Source: an uncultured Bacteroidales bacterium (GTDB lineage Bacteria; Bacteroidota; Bacteroidia; Bacteroidales; P3). From it: DNA of 47,923 nt. The position numbers and the translations under genes were made by a program. The notes beneath the pieces were generated by a model. It saw only the letters and a list, made by a program, of their open reading frames with translations. It was not told the DNA's origin and made no database searches. Of the stretch, positions 25,189 through 35,742 are shown in pieces. How positions within the stretch are numbered: position 1 is the stretch's first letter; every line of letters begins with the position of its first letter. The stretch is taken from positions 1-47,923 of the forward strand of contig CALUHO010000025.1 of the NCBI GenBank assembly GCA_944320465.1, given 5' to 3'.

Positions 25189-28100
25189 TTATCGTTTGAC
25201 GATCTTGATGATGTATGTCTGGTTGCCTGCCAGGCGGAATTGCAGGAAGTAGACCCCTGGCTCCAAGTCTCCCGTTGGAACCGTTGACATGTTTTTCAGG
25301 TCGGACATTACCATGCGGCCAGACAAATCAATGATGTTCAGCGATTCGTATTCGCCCCGGATATTCAATTGGTCAAAGACCGGGTTCGGGTACGTGCGGA
25401 TGCCGGCATCCATTGAGGATGCTTCATTGGCCACATCGTGCAAGTCGATGTAATACGGGTCGGACATCACTTCCTGCCCTTGTGCGTAAACCGCGCTCAC
25501 GACATAGTCGTATTCGCCCAAGGCTACGTTGCTGTCCATGTATTCGAACGAAGTCAGCAGCGTGTCGTTCAGTTTGGTATCGTTACGGTAAACATTGAAG
25601 CCTTGCAGCGTGAACGATTCGCTGGTGGTCTTGGGGGCGTTTTCCATCGAGGCCGGCTTGCTCAGCAGGATGTTGCTGGCGCTGGCGGCCACTTTCCGGA
25701 TGTAACCGAGCGGGTCAGAGGTCTTGGCGGCATTTTCCAAGTCGCGTTTGCGGACAACCAAGGCGTTGATGCAAAGGTTCGCATCCAGTGTCATGCCGCC
25801 TTGGGAGGCGACTTCGGCCAAGGAGTACCAGCTGGTACCGTCAGGCGAAACAATGTCGGAATACCACGCTTTGCCCGGTCCCATGTCGTATACGAGGGCA
25901 CCGTACTGGACAGCGGCCTGGTCGAAGGAAACCGCGTAGCCCACGCAGATTTCCTGTGCCTGCTGCATCGGGAAAGTCTGGTTGAAATACATTTGCTGCC
26001 ATTCGCCTACGCGCAGGCGGCCGGTGAAAGGCTCGCTGTGGACAATGGCATTGTCGATGACTACCACGCCGTTGAGACTGTTCACTTCATCGCCGATGAT
26101 GAATTCGAAGCCTACCAGATAAAGATCCTGGAACAAGTCCATGCTGCTGGTATCCCAGCCGATCATACCGTAGAGGGTGCTGGTGCCTTGGAGGCTGATG
26201 CTTCCCAGAGGCTGGTTGCAATAGCCCAAAGCCATCGGTTCTTCAAAATACGGCAGATCCCATGTGGTGGTCGTGTTGTAAGTGCCATCTGCATTGGCTT
26301 CCCCTTCCACGTTGACCAAGGAAGGAGCCTCGGCGGTACCTTCGAAAGTGACTTCAATCTGGACCGAATCGGAAGCCACGCAGGAATTGTCATAGAAGGC
26401 TTCCACGCGGTAGTTGTACTGCTGGCCGGCTTCCACGTCCGGATCGATGTACTTGAGATCGACCAAGTGTTCCGACAGCAGTTCGTTGTCGCGGTAGATG
26501 TTGAAGCCCACGAAACCATCGCCGGGAGTCAAGTCCCAGCTCAAGCAAACCTGTTCGTTCGATTCATAGGCTTCCACGGAAGTCGGCCCATCGCATTCCC
26601 CGATGGGGTAGATGGTCGCTTCGGCGGAGATGCCGTAGTTGGAAGAGTTCGCCGAACATCCTTCTTTTACTACTTCGACGGTGTAGGTGTAAGTTCCTGC
26701 TTCATAGACGATATCCGAGAAGCGGCGTTTCTGGAGCGGCGAGGAGGTAATCAGTTCCCCATCGCGGTAAACATTGTAACCTACCAGGTCGGAGGCACTG
26801 GCTGCTTCGATGCTGACTACCTGGTTGAACGCTACCAAAGGCTGCATGATAAACCGCAGCAAGGCGGTGCCGTCTTCCAAGGTGTCTACCGTGATGCCGG
26901 AGGCCAGGATGGTATAGCCATCGCTGATGGCGGCAATCTCGTCAACGGCAGGATAGTCGGCTACATCGTTGGTCGAAATCCGTTCCCCGGTATTCCAGTC
27001 GAGTACGACCACGCTGCAAGAATGCGTTCCGTTCTGGTCGGCCAGGTAGACACGCCCGTCATGGTAAGCACTGCCGCAGATGATAAGTCCGTCGATATCG
27101 AAAGTCTTGTCAAGCTGGACAGGGTCGGTGGTCACAGGATCGTAGAAGGCGATGCTGGAAGTGCTTCCTATCATCAGCAAGTCCTGGTCCCCGTTCCCGT
27201 TTTCAACGTAGGCGACATGGGAAATGTTGGAAATCGGTGTCGTGAAGCTGTTGGCCATTTCCAGGTCGAAATCCCCGTTGCGGGAAATGACATAGACGGT
27301 ATTGTTGTTATTGATGCAATAGAAGTAGCCGTCATGGTATTCCATGTCCCACATGCCGGGCAGCCCGTCCACGGTGACTTCTTGGAGCAGCACGCCGCTT
27401 GTGGCATCGAAGACTTGGATCACGTCCGACAAGAATTGGCCCACGTACATGTAATTCCCGATCTGGACGGCGGCACTGGCGTAGATGCCGTTGGTGTTGA
27501 ACATACCGGCATAGTCCAGCGTGTCGGATTGGTAGGCTTTCGTTGCAGGAGCCTTGGAAACCTGGGACGCATGGGAGAAGAGGGATTCGGTCCCGCGCTC
27601 AGTCCTGGCGGACTTGGCACCCGGCTGGCTGCTCATGATGGCCGATGGCAGGCCCCATGTCAGGTTCACGGTGCGGTTGTAAACGATGTCGGCGTTGATT
27701 TCCTGGACGGGGACGCATCCGCCGACCGCTACGACCAGGATATTGACAGCATCGCTTTCTGCCGAGGTTTCACCGTCTGTGTATACCGCTTCGATAGTGT
27801 AGCTATGGATGCCTTCTTCCACGTTGTTGTCGATGTACGACGTGGCACTGGCATCGATGAGTTCGGGGTTCACCTGCACGCTGTCCCTGTAGATATTGAA
27901 ACCTTGCAAGGTGTATTGGCCTTGGACAGGGGTGGTCCAGCTGAGGTTCACGTTGGTGGATTCGCGATCCTGCACCGCCTGGAGGTAACGGGCCTTTGCA
28001 TGGATTTGGTTTTCATCCAGCAAGATGACATAGGGAATCCAGGAGGAATTCTGGTAGGAGTAACCGGCAATGATACGCCCGTCGTCCGAGATGGAGCCTG

Positions 28101-29082
28101 CGCTGAACAAGGGAGCCGTGGATTCGACATCCAAGCCGTACAGTTCCGTCAGGTAATCGTTCAGGGAGAGGCGTTGGCCGCTGTTTATGTTGTAGAGGAA
28201 AGGCTCACGGGAAAAAATGTCCGCAGAGCTGGATTGGTCGGCTCCCAGCACCCATCCGTTTTCAGAAATGGAAAAGGCAAAGCAAACGGTATTTCCCAAG
28301 GATGGCTGGATCCGCCTTACTTCCATGCTTTGTGCTGCCTTGTCGTAAAGGATCACGACGGCCTCGTCTCCATTGTCCCCGCAGATGATGCTTCCATCGT
28401 TGTTGGTGTTGTAGAGGCTGCCGTCCGCATTGTCCGTGGTCCCTACGAAGAACGAAGTGTCATTGGCCAGGTCCCAGAATACCGGGGAGAAGTTCGTGTG
28501 GGCGAAAGGTGCCGACGAACGGCCTGCGACAATGCTCCCGTCGTTGGACAAGCCAAGTGCCATCGCACCGTAGCCTGAACCCGTTACTTCCGGGTCGTTC
28601 CAGTGCATGGGCAGCGCCTCGATGAACTCGCCTTGGCCATCGTAGATATAGCTACGGTACCATCCGGTCGCATCTTCTCTTTCCACGAAGCCGAATATGG
28701 TGTCCAATCCGGCCGAAGCATATTCAAAACCGCTTTGGGCCGGGTTGATTCTTTGGCCGTCGCGGACGATGTACGAGCTGGTCACATAGTTGTTCGAGTC
28801 CACATACTCGGCCATGGCAACGCCTTCGAACGTGGTCCAGGTATCGTTGGCAATGTCATAGACCATGGCCACGGACGCAGATGCGTCGACAAAGGAGTGG
28901 ACAACGTATCTATCATTCCGGGAAAGGCGTACATCGGTGATGCCTTGGGCTGCATTCAGCAGTCTGGCTTCGCCTCTTTCCCCTTGGATGACTGTGTTGG
29001 CGGGAGCCTCTTGGGCAAAGCATCCCGGCATGAGGGATGCCCCCAGGATGATTGTGGTGATGATTTTTTTCATGTTTTTCAT
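25189..29082 (-). CDS. T9SS-exported FN3-repeat protein, 1297 aa
   Basis: Signal peptide at about 1-24 (MKNMKKIITTIILGASLMPG, then CFAQ). Residues about 35-370 form a propeller-like region. Modular fibronectin-III-like repeats follow, each with the strand FNIYRD / YNVYRDGEL (about 370-460, 780-950, 1160-1230). A second propeller-like part lies at about 510-760 (YVGQFLSDVIQVFDATSG, WDMEYHDGYFYCINNNNTVY). A jelly-roll segment is at about 960-1110. The C-terminus is a type A T9SS sorting domain: RTYPNPVFDQLNIRGEY, IIDLSGRMVM, LEPGVYFLQFRL, IIKIVKR. Predicted cell-surface or released protein; ligand unknown. It lies 125 bp downstream of the 1340-aa gene on the same strand. A plus-strand open frame of 1046 codons lies opposite it and is considered an artefact. 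Confidence 0.85.
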   Translation of the reverse strand: MKNMKKIITTIILGASLMPGCFAQEAPANTVIQGERGEARLLNAAQGITDVRLSRNDRYVVHSFVDASASVAMVYDIANDTWTTFEGVAMAEYVDSNNYVTSSYIVRDGQRINPAQSGFEYASAGLDTIFGFVEREDATGWYRSYIYDGQGEFIEALPMHWNDPEVTGSGYGAMALGLSNDGSIVAGRSSAPFAHTNFSPVFWDLANDTSFFVGTTDNADGSLYNTNNDGSIICGDNGDEAVVILYDKAAQSMEVRRIQPSLGNTVCFAFSISENGWVLGADQSSSADIFSREPFLYNINSGQRLSLNDYLTELYGLDVESTAPLFSAGSISDDGRIIAGYSYQNSSWIPYVILLDENQIHAKARYLQAVQDRESTNVNLSWTTPVQGQYTLQGFNIYRDSVQVNPELIDASATSYIDNNVEEGIHSYTIEAVYTDGETSAESDAVNILVVAVGGCVPVQEINADIVYNRTVNLTWGLPSAIMSSQPGAKSARTERGTESLFSHASQVSKAPATKAYQSDTLDYAGMFNTNGIYASAAVQIGNYMYVGQFLSDVIQVFDATSGVLLQEVTVDGLPGMWDMEYHDGYFYCINNNNTVYVISRNGDFDLEMANSFTTPISNISHVAYVENGNGDQDLLMIGSTSSIAFYDPVTTDPVQLDKTFDIDGLIICGSAYHDGRVYLADQNGTHSCSVVVLDWNTGERISTNDVADYPAVDEIAAISDGYTILASGITVDTLEDGTALLRFIMQPLVAFNQVVSIEAASASDLVGYNVYRDGELITSSPLQKRRFSDIVYEAGTYTYTVEVVKEGCSANSSNYGISAEATIYPIGECDGPTSVEAYESNEQVCLSWDLTPGDGFVGFNIYRDNELLSEHLVDLKYIDPDVEAGQQYNYRVEAFYDNSCVASDSVQIEVTFEGTAEAPSLVNVEGEANADGTYNTTTTWDLPYFEEPMALGYCNQPLGSISLQGTSTLYGMIGWDTSSMDLFQDLYLVGFEFIIGDEVNSLNGVVVIDNAIVHSEPFTGRLRVGEWQQMYFNQTFPMQQAQEICVGYAVSFDQAAVQYGALVYDMGPGKAWYSDIVSPDGTSWYSLAEVASQGGMTLDANLCINALVVRKRDLENAAKTSDPLGYIRKVAASASNILLSKPASMENAPKTTSESFTLQGFNVYRNDTKLNDTLLTSFEYMDSNVALGEYDYVVSAVYAQGQEVMSDPYYIDLHDVANEASSMDAGIRTYPNPVFDQLNIRGEYESLNIIDLSGRMVMSDLKNMSTVPTGDLEPGVYFLQFRLAGNQTYIIKIVKR

Positions 29083-29207
29083 TTTTTATTCGTTATTCAG
29101 GAAGAGGCGGCTCCGTTTCCCCTTTGTCGGGCCAAAGCCTCTTGCCGGGTCTTTTCTGGCAAAGAGCTCCTTTCCAGGCCGCCTCCTCGGGCTTGTTGTG
29201 TTTTATT

Positions 29208-32200
29208 CTACCAAACCAGGACTTTGAATGTGGCCTGGTTCCCGTTTTCACCGAATACTTTGACGAGGAGTATTTGGGATTTGGCAGCAGTCCGGACAAA
29301 GACATTCTCGGTGGAATTCACATCGTAGTATCCCATGGCTTTCCCTTCCGGCGTATAGAGCTGGAGTGCCTTGATGAACAAGTGCGAGGGATTTTCCACA
29401 ATGATTTGTCCTTGGTATGCGCGTACTTTCAAAGCTCTGCCGAAGCCCAGCACGGATTCGTTGGCTGAAGGCGTCGTCGAGAACGTGCTTTCCACATCCT
29501 CGCTGTAAAGCATGTTGTCGCAGTATCCCATCAATCTCCATACGTAGGAGGTATTCGCACGCAGGTTGCGGAGCGTGAAGTGGTCCGGTTCCTGGGCCAT
29601 CGTCGTGTCGAACTGGCTGGTCGAAGCTTCCCGGTAGAACACGTAGGCAAATTGGTTGTTCTCTCCCGGAGTCCAGGTCAATTCGGCTGTCAGGTTGTCA
29701 TAATCCACTTCGGCTGCCAGGTTGCTCGGTGTTCCGCAGACCGGGACAGGAGGCGTGGTGAATTCTACCGTGTTCGACCATTCGCTGGTGTCGCCGGGGG
29801 CGCAGATGGCACGGGTCCTGGCATAATAGGGGATGTTGAGCACTTCGTACAGGCTGGTGAACGTGGTGGTATCCTTCGTGTAGGCTATGCTGTAGTTGAC
29901 GGTAGGATAACGGTTGGTGTCCTGTGCCCAGATGTTCATTTCCTTGTTCGTGGTCTGAGAGTTCACTGCAAGGCGCACGCTCTGCCAGGTCACGTCAAGC
30001 ACTTCCAGATCGGTGGGCGCATAGCAAGGGGTCTGGGTGTTGATGTAAATCGTGTTCGACGATTCCGTCGGGAATGTCCGGTCGGCACCGCAGAACCCGA
30101 ATACGTGGATGGCATAGGAGGAGGCCGGTTCCAAGTCGGTCAGGCTGCATGTATTGCCTTCCGTGTAGAGCGTGTCGTAATGGGATTCTTCCGCGTTGCG
30201 GTTCGTATAGACCACGGCGAATTCCGTCGCTTCTCCTTGCCAGCTCAGGTTGATGCTGGTCTCGGTGCGGCCTGTCGAACGCAGGTTGGTCGGAGCCGGG
30301 CATGCCAGGTCGAGCCAGATGACGGAGATGCTGTCCAGGAAGATGGCGTTGTCGGTCATGAGCGTTTCATCGCTCTTGAAGAGCAAGGCCAAGTGGTTGA
30401 ACTCGTTTACTTCGAAATCGAAAGCAAAGCGTTGCACGCTGTCCGTCAGTTCGGAGCAGGGAACGGAGCCGATGACATGGCTGCGGTTGAAGCCATCGGA
30501 GGGCGAAGCCAGGACAAGCACGGAATCGGTCTGGCCGAACGCTGTGGAATCGTAGAGTTCCCATCCGTCGCGGAGATAGAATCCTTTGAGTCCGAACGAG
30601 AGTTCTGCCGTCCCGGTCTGGTTCCCGGCACTGAGCGTGGGCAAGATCAGCCAGTGGTTGTCGGACATGGCGGTTCCGTATATGCCGAGAGCCGGATCGT
30701 GGTTCTCGTCAGTAGTGGCTTGCCATCCGTATCCCATCGCATCGCTCAAGCGGGAGGATCCCGTATCGGCCAGGATCCCGCTCTGCGACAGGAATCCTTC
30801 CGGCATGGTTTCCACAGTGGAAAGCGGTTCTTCGAAAGGAATGCTCTGCAAGGTGGTGAACTCGATTTCGGAAACCAAGGAAGAGTCGCCCGCACCGCAG
30901 ACGGCCTGAATCCTTGCCGTGTAGGTGGTATTGGCCGTCAGGCCGGACAGCGTGTATCCTTCTTCCGAAACCAGCGGGTAGGATACCCATGCGGAATCGC
31001 CTTCCGCCAAGGTCTGGATGAAGAAATCGGCAAAAGGCCGGTTGGGATCGCTCCATGAAAGACTGGCTTCATTGTAGGCCAAATCATCTTCCACTACGGC
31101 CAAGTCGGCCGGCTTGCGGCAAGGCAGGACGGGTTCCACGACCAGCTGGTTGATGCCGAAAGTGGGTGCTGTCATGTCCATCATGGAGAAGACGTGGTAG
31201 GCAATGGCGCGCACGTATACGTTTTCATCGCCTGCAACCGGGAAGGAAGCCGTAGTGAAGGTCGTGTAATCGTCAGGATTCAGCTCGGTTTCGTGGTCTA
31301 TCTTGCCGATGGTACGCCAAACCCGGGCTTCATCATCTCCGATGGCATACTGGAACACCATGGAATCGCTTTCTGCCATGGCATACGGCGTGATTTCTCC
31401 CGACCATGAATCCAGACTGAAAATCCGGATGTCGAAGTAGGCGACCGCGCTGTCGTAGTCCAGTGGCATCATGGCCGGCGAAATGGCATCAGCTTGCAAG
31501 GAAACCTGATCTTCCATGCCCATGTAGTCGACCAAGGTTACCCCAAGGTATTTCGGTCCATCGCCATACATGCCCGACGAGAAGACGGTGAAAGGCAGGT
31601 TCGGGTTTGTCGTGTTCCAGCCGGGGGCTTGGGAACCTGTTTCCGCATTCTCGAAACTGAACGTGGCCGGCAAGACAGCTGGCGTGAAAGCGGAAAGACT
31701 GGCATAGTCGCCCGAATAGGCTACGTTTTCGCCATCAGCTCTTAAAGCCCAGGCATAGAAATAGTAGACCGAACCGGGTTCCAAGCCGTCCACGGTCACG
31801 GTCTGGTCCGTGGTGTTGGCTTTGACGATATGCAGGGTGCTTTCGTTGATGGTCACGGTCTGGCCGTCCGTGTAGCCGGCTTCGCCATCCAAGCTGAAAT
31901 CGTAGGCTGGCAGCGTTTCCTCGCTCCACGCCAACAGGTATCCTTCGGCTTTCGGGTCGTTTTCGATGGCCAAGGTGAGGCTGTTGGCGGTCATCGATTC
32001 CACAGAGATGCTTCCGGGTGCGGACAGCAGGGTGCTGACGGCTTGGGTGGCGTAATGATCCTGGTTGTACAGCGGGCCTCCCGAGCAGGCTGCATTGTAG
32101 AAGAAAGCGTGGAGATAATAGGTGGTGGCCGATTCCAGCCCGTCAAAGCCCGAAGGCGAGAACAAGGCCGACCCGTAGCTGTCGATGCGGCCCGTGGCCA

Positions 32201-33230
32201 CTCCGGCAGAGCTGCCGATTTGGTCGCCTTCTTCATAAGTGATGCCGTCTACGGGCAAGTTCTCACCGATGAGCGTTTCTTCGGTAGAGAGAATCAAAAG
32301 CAGGTTCTCGGAACCTTTGAAAGCAAAGTTGTAGCCGATGGACAGTTCCGTGTCGGTCGTCTCGATATCCCATTTGGAAACAGTTCCATCCGCTACCTCG
32401 GCGCAGGGGGCCGGCAGGCTGAAGGTGTAGCCCGAATTGGCTTCGGGATAGGTGGTTTCATTGAAACTGTTGTGCGTGATGGTGGAGGTGCTTGTTTCCT
32501 GGCCTTCCGCCGTGAGGAAAACATAGCTGTTATTGTTGGCTACCAATCCGAAATCGTACGCATAGTTGGAGGCGGAAGACGGCTGCATGTCGAGGAAGCA
32601 CAAGGACACGTTGCCGTTATTGGCAAAGGCGTATTGCCAGCTGGCTACCAGTTTGTCGGTCTTTTCGCTCGAATCGATGACAACCACGTTGTTGAACTGG
32701 ACAAAAAGCGTGTCGTCCGTGCTTTCATATTGCACGGAGCAATCCTGACCGGCCTGGATGTCGCAGACCGTGAAGTATTGGTACCCCCAGGATTCCGAGC
32801 TCAGGTACTGGAAGCGGAAATAGAGGTAGTCCGTCATGGTGGTGTAGAGCATGTTGTTCACGTCCACGGCAGGATAGATGTCTTCGCTGTCGCTGAAGAA
32901 GATGAATCCGTCGCCGGTGATGCCGAAATGGGTCATGATTTCCGTCCCGAACGGGAAGTCGAAGCCGATGGGAAGGCCTGTCTGGACTGCCGGTGTCTGG
33001 CCGTAGCTTGGCGTGGACAGACGGAGGGTGTCATCGGGCGATAACCAGAGGTTGTGGAGGTCTGAGCCTTCCTGGATACCGATAGTCTGGGCACTGCCGC
33101 TGAAAGCGTGGGGCGTGGCATCGGAAAACGCTCTCGCTTCATACGCATCCAACGGGGCTTGGGCATGTGCCATCATTCCCATGAATGCCGTTGTCATGAC
33201 GGCTGCGATGATGCATAATGCTTTTTTCAT
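29208..33230 (-). CDS. Large secreted FN3-domain protein with atypical T9SS-like C-terminus, 1340 aa
   Basis: Clear signal peptide (MKKALCIIAAVMTTAFMGMM, then AHAQ). The N-terminal lectin-like/jelly-roll part contains GLPIGFDFPFGTEIMTHFGI and SDSEDIYPAVDVNNMLY. It is followed by at least five fibronectin-III modules, recognisable by the LSW/LTW strand and the NTTYTARIQAVCGAGD / SSYAIHVFGFCGADRTFP pattern ending in EFTT. The last 75 residues (LKVRAYQGQIIVENPSHLFI ... LQLYTPEGKAMGYYDV ... LLVKVFGENGNQATFKVLVW) follow the strand order of a T9SS sorting domain but lack the usual YPNP motif. Predicted outer-membrane-exported protein of unknown ligand. It is the first gene of a likely two-gene minus-strand unit with the 1297-aa protein and is divergent from the Omp28-like genes. 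Confidence 0.8.
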   Translation of the reverse strand: MKKALCIIAAVMTTAFMGMMAHAQAPLDAYEARAFSDATPHAFSGSAQTIGIQEGSDLHNLWLSPDDTLRLSTPSYGQTPAVQTGLPIGFDFPFGTEIMTHFGITGDGFIFFSDSEDIYPAVDVNNMLYTTMTDYLYFRFQYLSSESWGYQYFTVCDIQAGQDCSVQYESTDDTLFVQFNNVVVIDSSEKTDKLVASWQYAFANNGNVSLCFLDMQPSSASNYAYDFGLVANNNSYVFLTAEGQETSTSTITHNSFNETTYPEANSGYTFSLPAPCAEVADGTVSKWDIETTDTELSIGYNFAFKGSENLLLILSTEETLIGENLPVDGITYEEGDQIGSSAGVATGRIDSYGSALFSPSGFDGLESATTYYLHAFFYNAACSGGPLYNQDHYATQAVSTLLSAPGSISVESMTANSLTLAIENDPKAEGYLLAWSEETLPAYDFSLDGEAGYTDGQTVTINESTLHIVKANTTDQTVTVDGLEPGSVYYFYAWALRADGENVAYSGDYASLSAFTPAVLPATFSFENAETGSQAPGWNTTNPNLPFTVFSSGMYGDGPKYLGVTLVDYMGMEDQVSLQADAISPAMMPLDYDSAVAYFDIRIFSLDSWSGEITPYAMAESDSMVFQYAIGDDEARVWRTIGKIDHETELNPDDYTTFTTASFPVAGDENVYVRAIAYHVFSMMDMTAPTFGINQLVVEPVLPCRKPADLAVVEDDLAYNEASLSWSDPNRPFADFFIQTLAEGDSAWVSYPLVSEEGYTLSGLTANTTYTARIQAVCGAGDSSLVSEIEFTTLQSIPFEEPLSTVETMPEGFLSQSGILADTGSSRLSDAMGYGWQATTDENHDPALGIYGTAMSDNHWLILPTLSAGNQTGTAELSFGLKGFYLRDGWELYDSTAFGQTDSVLVLASPSDGFNRSHVIGSVPCSELTDSVQRFAFDFEVNEFNHLALLFKSDETLMTDNAIFLDSISVIWLDLACPAPTNLRSTGRTETSINLSWQGEATEFAVVYTNRNAEESHYDTLYTEGNTCSLTDLEPASSYAIHVFGFCGADRTFPTESSNTIYINTQTPCYAPTDLEVLDVTWQSVRLAVNSQTTNKEMNIWAQDTNRYPTVNYSIAYTKDTTTFTSLYEVLNIPYYARTRAICAPGDTSEWSNTVEFTTPPVPVCGTPSNLAAEVDYDNLTAELTWTPGENNQFAYVFYREASTSQFDTTMAQEPDHFTLRNLRANTSYVWRLMGYCDNMLYSEDVESTFSTTPSANESVLGFGRALKVRAYQGQIIVENPSHLFIKALQLYTPEGKAMGYYDVNSTENVFVRTAAKSQILLVKVFGENGNQATFKVLVW

Positions 33231-33993
33231 GATGGTTGTTTTTTGATTGTTTTCATTTCCTGTCTCCTGTCAATGCTTTTATCTTGCGTCGCTTCGTGTC
33301 GGCAAGGTTTGCGGCATTCAGGCAAGATGCCGCGGCATTTCAGGTTTTTGCAAAAATTGCCACCAGAAAAGACAGGGCAAAATTTTTTAGCGTAATATAT
33401 CGTAACGCCTTTGAAACATATTTTAACATGTCTGTTTATTGTGTTGGTATATAGTATGATTATTGGTTGTCCGCGATACGTTTTTCCTTGTGGCGGAAGA
33501 GGCTGCAGGGGGAGGGTGCAGAATGACTGCCGTCTTCACCGAAGGCGTAGCAGGCTGGGCCGCGGTAAAGCGGGGGGCAAGGCTGCCGGCAGGAGGGCGG
33601 GATGGAGTGAAGGACCCGTGAAACCGGACAGGCGGCAGCCAAGCCCCTGTTCGGCACTTCCATCCATGCGGGGGCCGGGGGGTTGATGGCTGGATGTCCG
33701 GACCGGTGTTTCCTTTTCCCAGAGAAGGGGCTTGGCTAGGTGGGAATACCGTAATTGTTCCTGTACTCAAATCGTTTTGTTTCATGTGTTTGGAATCTTT
33801 TGAAAACATTTGTTGCTGTACTTCGGCATATAGGAAACCAAATGTTTTCCCTGTCAATGGATCTGGCATGGGAAATGCCCTCTATCTTTGCTTTGGAAGT
33901 CCTTGCGATGCCAATCCCTTTGCATAGGCATGCATCCGCCATGGGCGGCAGGATTGTCCGGTATTTTGTTGCTTATATCGAGAAATCAAGAAT
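33231..33993. other. 763-bp divergent intergenic region
   Basis: This separates the two secreted-protein transcription units. It contains a -7 box TATCTTTG (33893-33900, plus) about 95 bp before the 33994 gene, but no correctly spaced TTG, and a small GGCAT/ATGCC hairpin just before it. The middle (about 33480-33720) is GC-rich with many G runs. No open frame there is convincing: the 148-codon minus frame at 33423-33869 has no recognisable content. No MITE-like copy or small RNA could be identified. Confidence 0.5.
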
Positions 33994-35595
33994 ATGAAGG
34001 CTTTAACCAAAAAAAAGTTCGAATTGCTCCTTTGCGGAGTCCTTTCCTGTTTGCCTGTTTTCAGGGGACAGGCGTTTTCTGCGGACAGCATCGCATACCA
34101 TCATGTGCTGCTGGAAGATTTCGGCGGGACATGGTGTTCCAACTGCCCCCGGGTGGCCGATAGCATTGCTGTCCTTGCCTCTGATTTCGACCGGTTGGCC
34201 GTGGCCGGCTACCAGACGGCGGAAACCCGGCCCGATGTCTCTTTCCTGTATAATATGGATGTCTATTACCGGATGTGCTATTATGATACGATCCGGACGG
34301 TACCTGCCTTGTTCGTGAACGGCCGGGAAGTAGGGAATATCCGGGCCTTGCGCGACAGCTTGGAGAAGGCAATGCAGCAGAAGACCGTGTATGACCTGGA
34401 AATGGAGCTGGCTCATTTTCCTTTGCGGGAACAGATGAGCGACAGTTTCCAGGTCCGGATAAAGGCGAGCCGTCTGGCGGCGGACAAAGAGCGAGACTTG
34501 CGCCTTCATGTCGCTTTCCTGCAGGATCGCCTTCCTTTCCGGTGGTACGACCAAACGGAAGTCAACCATGCCACGGCATTCATGCTCCCGGACGGGAACG
34601 GGCTTCCTTTGGCTTTGGTGTCAGGGGATACGGTATGCACCTATTCGTTTTCCATCCCTTACCAGGAATCCCGGTTGCTTGTCAAGAATGCCTATGTGGT
34701 GGCATTTCTCCAGGATGCCACGATTCTGGCCTACGATACCGTGGCCGATGGCCGTGTGTTTCCCGTCCGTGACAATACGGTCTTGCAGGCTTTGCGGCTC
34801 GATTTGGGAACGGGAGAGTATACGGCGGGCGGTTACCAGGATCCTTCTTTCCATAATTGGTCGCCGGAAATCCTGACTGGGGAATCGGTACGTTATTACG
34901 ACAACACGATGGGGGATGTGGAATCGTACGCTTGGGAATTCGAGGGAGGAGTCCCTGCCACTTCCCAGGAGATGAATCCGCTTGTGCATTACCCTCAAGC
35001 TGGTGTTTTCCCTGTAAGTTTGCGTGTGGTTTCCGGTGGGGAGACCCGCGTTTTCCGGCAGGAGGAGGCGGTCCGGGTCTTGGATGTGTCGCCTCGTATC
35101 TCCATATCACCCAATCCGGTGCGTCCCGGCCGGGCAACAACGGTGACTTTGTTGTCGGAAGCCGATAGTTGCGAATGGCATTTCTTCGGCGGCGATCCTT
35201 TCATTGCCTACGGCAAGGAAGTGCAGGTTGAATTTCCTTTGGAAGGGACGTATGATGCCCGTGTGAGTGTGTTTTATCGCAGCCCTTACACGGGAACCTT
35301 GTATGAAAAGGATACAGTGGCAACGGCTGTCATCAAGGTAAGCCAGGATGCAGGTGTGGAGGATGAGTCGATACCTAAAGTACAATTGCGGAAGGATGGC
35401 CCATGTTCGGACTGTTACAGGGTAGAATCTTCCGTACCCGTGGAACAGGTCTCGGTTTTTTCGATGGATGGACGTTGCATGCTTGATGGCCGTTCCGGCA
35501 AGATTGATTTGTCTTCTTGTCCCTCGGGACTGTACATCGTGAGTGTGAAAGTCCAAGGGACTCCGCCTACTTCTTTCAAGCTGGTTTGCCAGTGA
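33994..35595 (+). CDS. Omp28-like thioredoxin-fold protein with PKD domains and T9SS-type C-terminus, 533 aa
   Basis: Signal peptide about 1-30 (ELLLCGVLSCLPVFRGQAFS). A thioredoxin-like domain follows with the redox pair C48-S-N-C51 in LLEDFGGTWCSNCPR and the cis-Pro-containing DTIRTVPALFVNGREVG, typical of Omp28-related lipoprotein/outer-membrane proteins. Residues about 280-370 form a PKD-type domain (YAWEFEGGVPATSQEMNPLV, HYPQAGVFPVSLRVV), and a second PKD-like segment runs to about 450. The tail (VEQVSVFSMDGRCMLDGRSG, KIDLSSCPSGLYIVSVKV) is a T9SS sorting domain. A secreted or surface thiol-oxidoreductase or scaffold is likely; the substrate is unknown. It begins a plus-strand set with the next two secreted proteins (gap 123-147 bp). 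Confidence 0.8.
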   Translation: MKALTKKKFELLLCGVLSCLPVFRGQAFSADSIAYHHVLLEDFGGTWCSNCPRVADSIAVLASDFDRLAVAGYQTAETRPDVSFLYNMDVYYRMCYYDTIRTVPALFVNGREVGNIRALRDSLEKAMQQKTVYDLEMELAHFPLREQMSDSFQVRIKASRLAADKERDLRLHVAFLQDRLPFRWYDQTEVNHATAFMLPDGNGLPLALVSGDTVCTYSFSIPYQESRLLVKNAYVVAFLQDATILAYDTVADGRVFPVRDNTVLQALRLDLGTGEYTAGGYQDPSFHNWSPEILTGESVRYYDNTMGDVESYAWEFEGGVPATSQEMNPLVHYPQAGVFPVSLRVVSGGETRVFRQEEAVRVLDVSPRISISPNPVRPGRATTVTLLSEADSCEWHFFGGDPFIAYGKEVQVEFPLEGTYDARVSVFYRSPYTGTLYEKDTVATAVIKVSQDAGVEDESIPKVQLRKDGPCSDCYRVESSVPVEQVSVFSMDGRCMLDGRSGKIDLSSCPSGLYIVSVKVQGTPPTSFKLVCQ

Positions 35596-35742
35596 CTGAC
35601 CGGAGATTTGCGTATAGTGCAGGTTTGGGGATGCCTTTCCTGCCAGGTGTCCTGTTTGTCCTTATAGGCGTTCGGGAATCCGTCTTCTGGGGGCGGGCCA
35701 GAACGGCAGCTTAGGAAAGTGCGAGTTTGGAAAATTTTTAAA

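Noticed and set aside
25438..28578. A 1046-codon plus-strand open frame
   Set aside because: It lies exactly opposite the 1297-aa T9SS gene, has no domain or signal peptide, and reflects codon bias on the real strand. The same applies to long frames at 29580-31058, 31830-33044 (plus) and 35662-37134 (minus).
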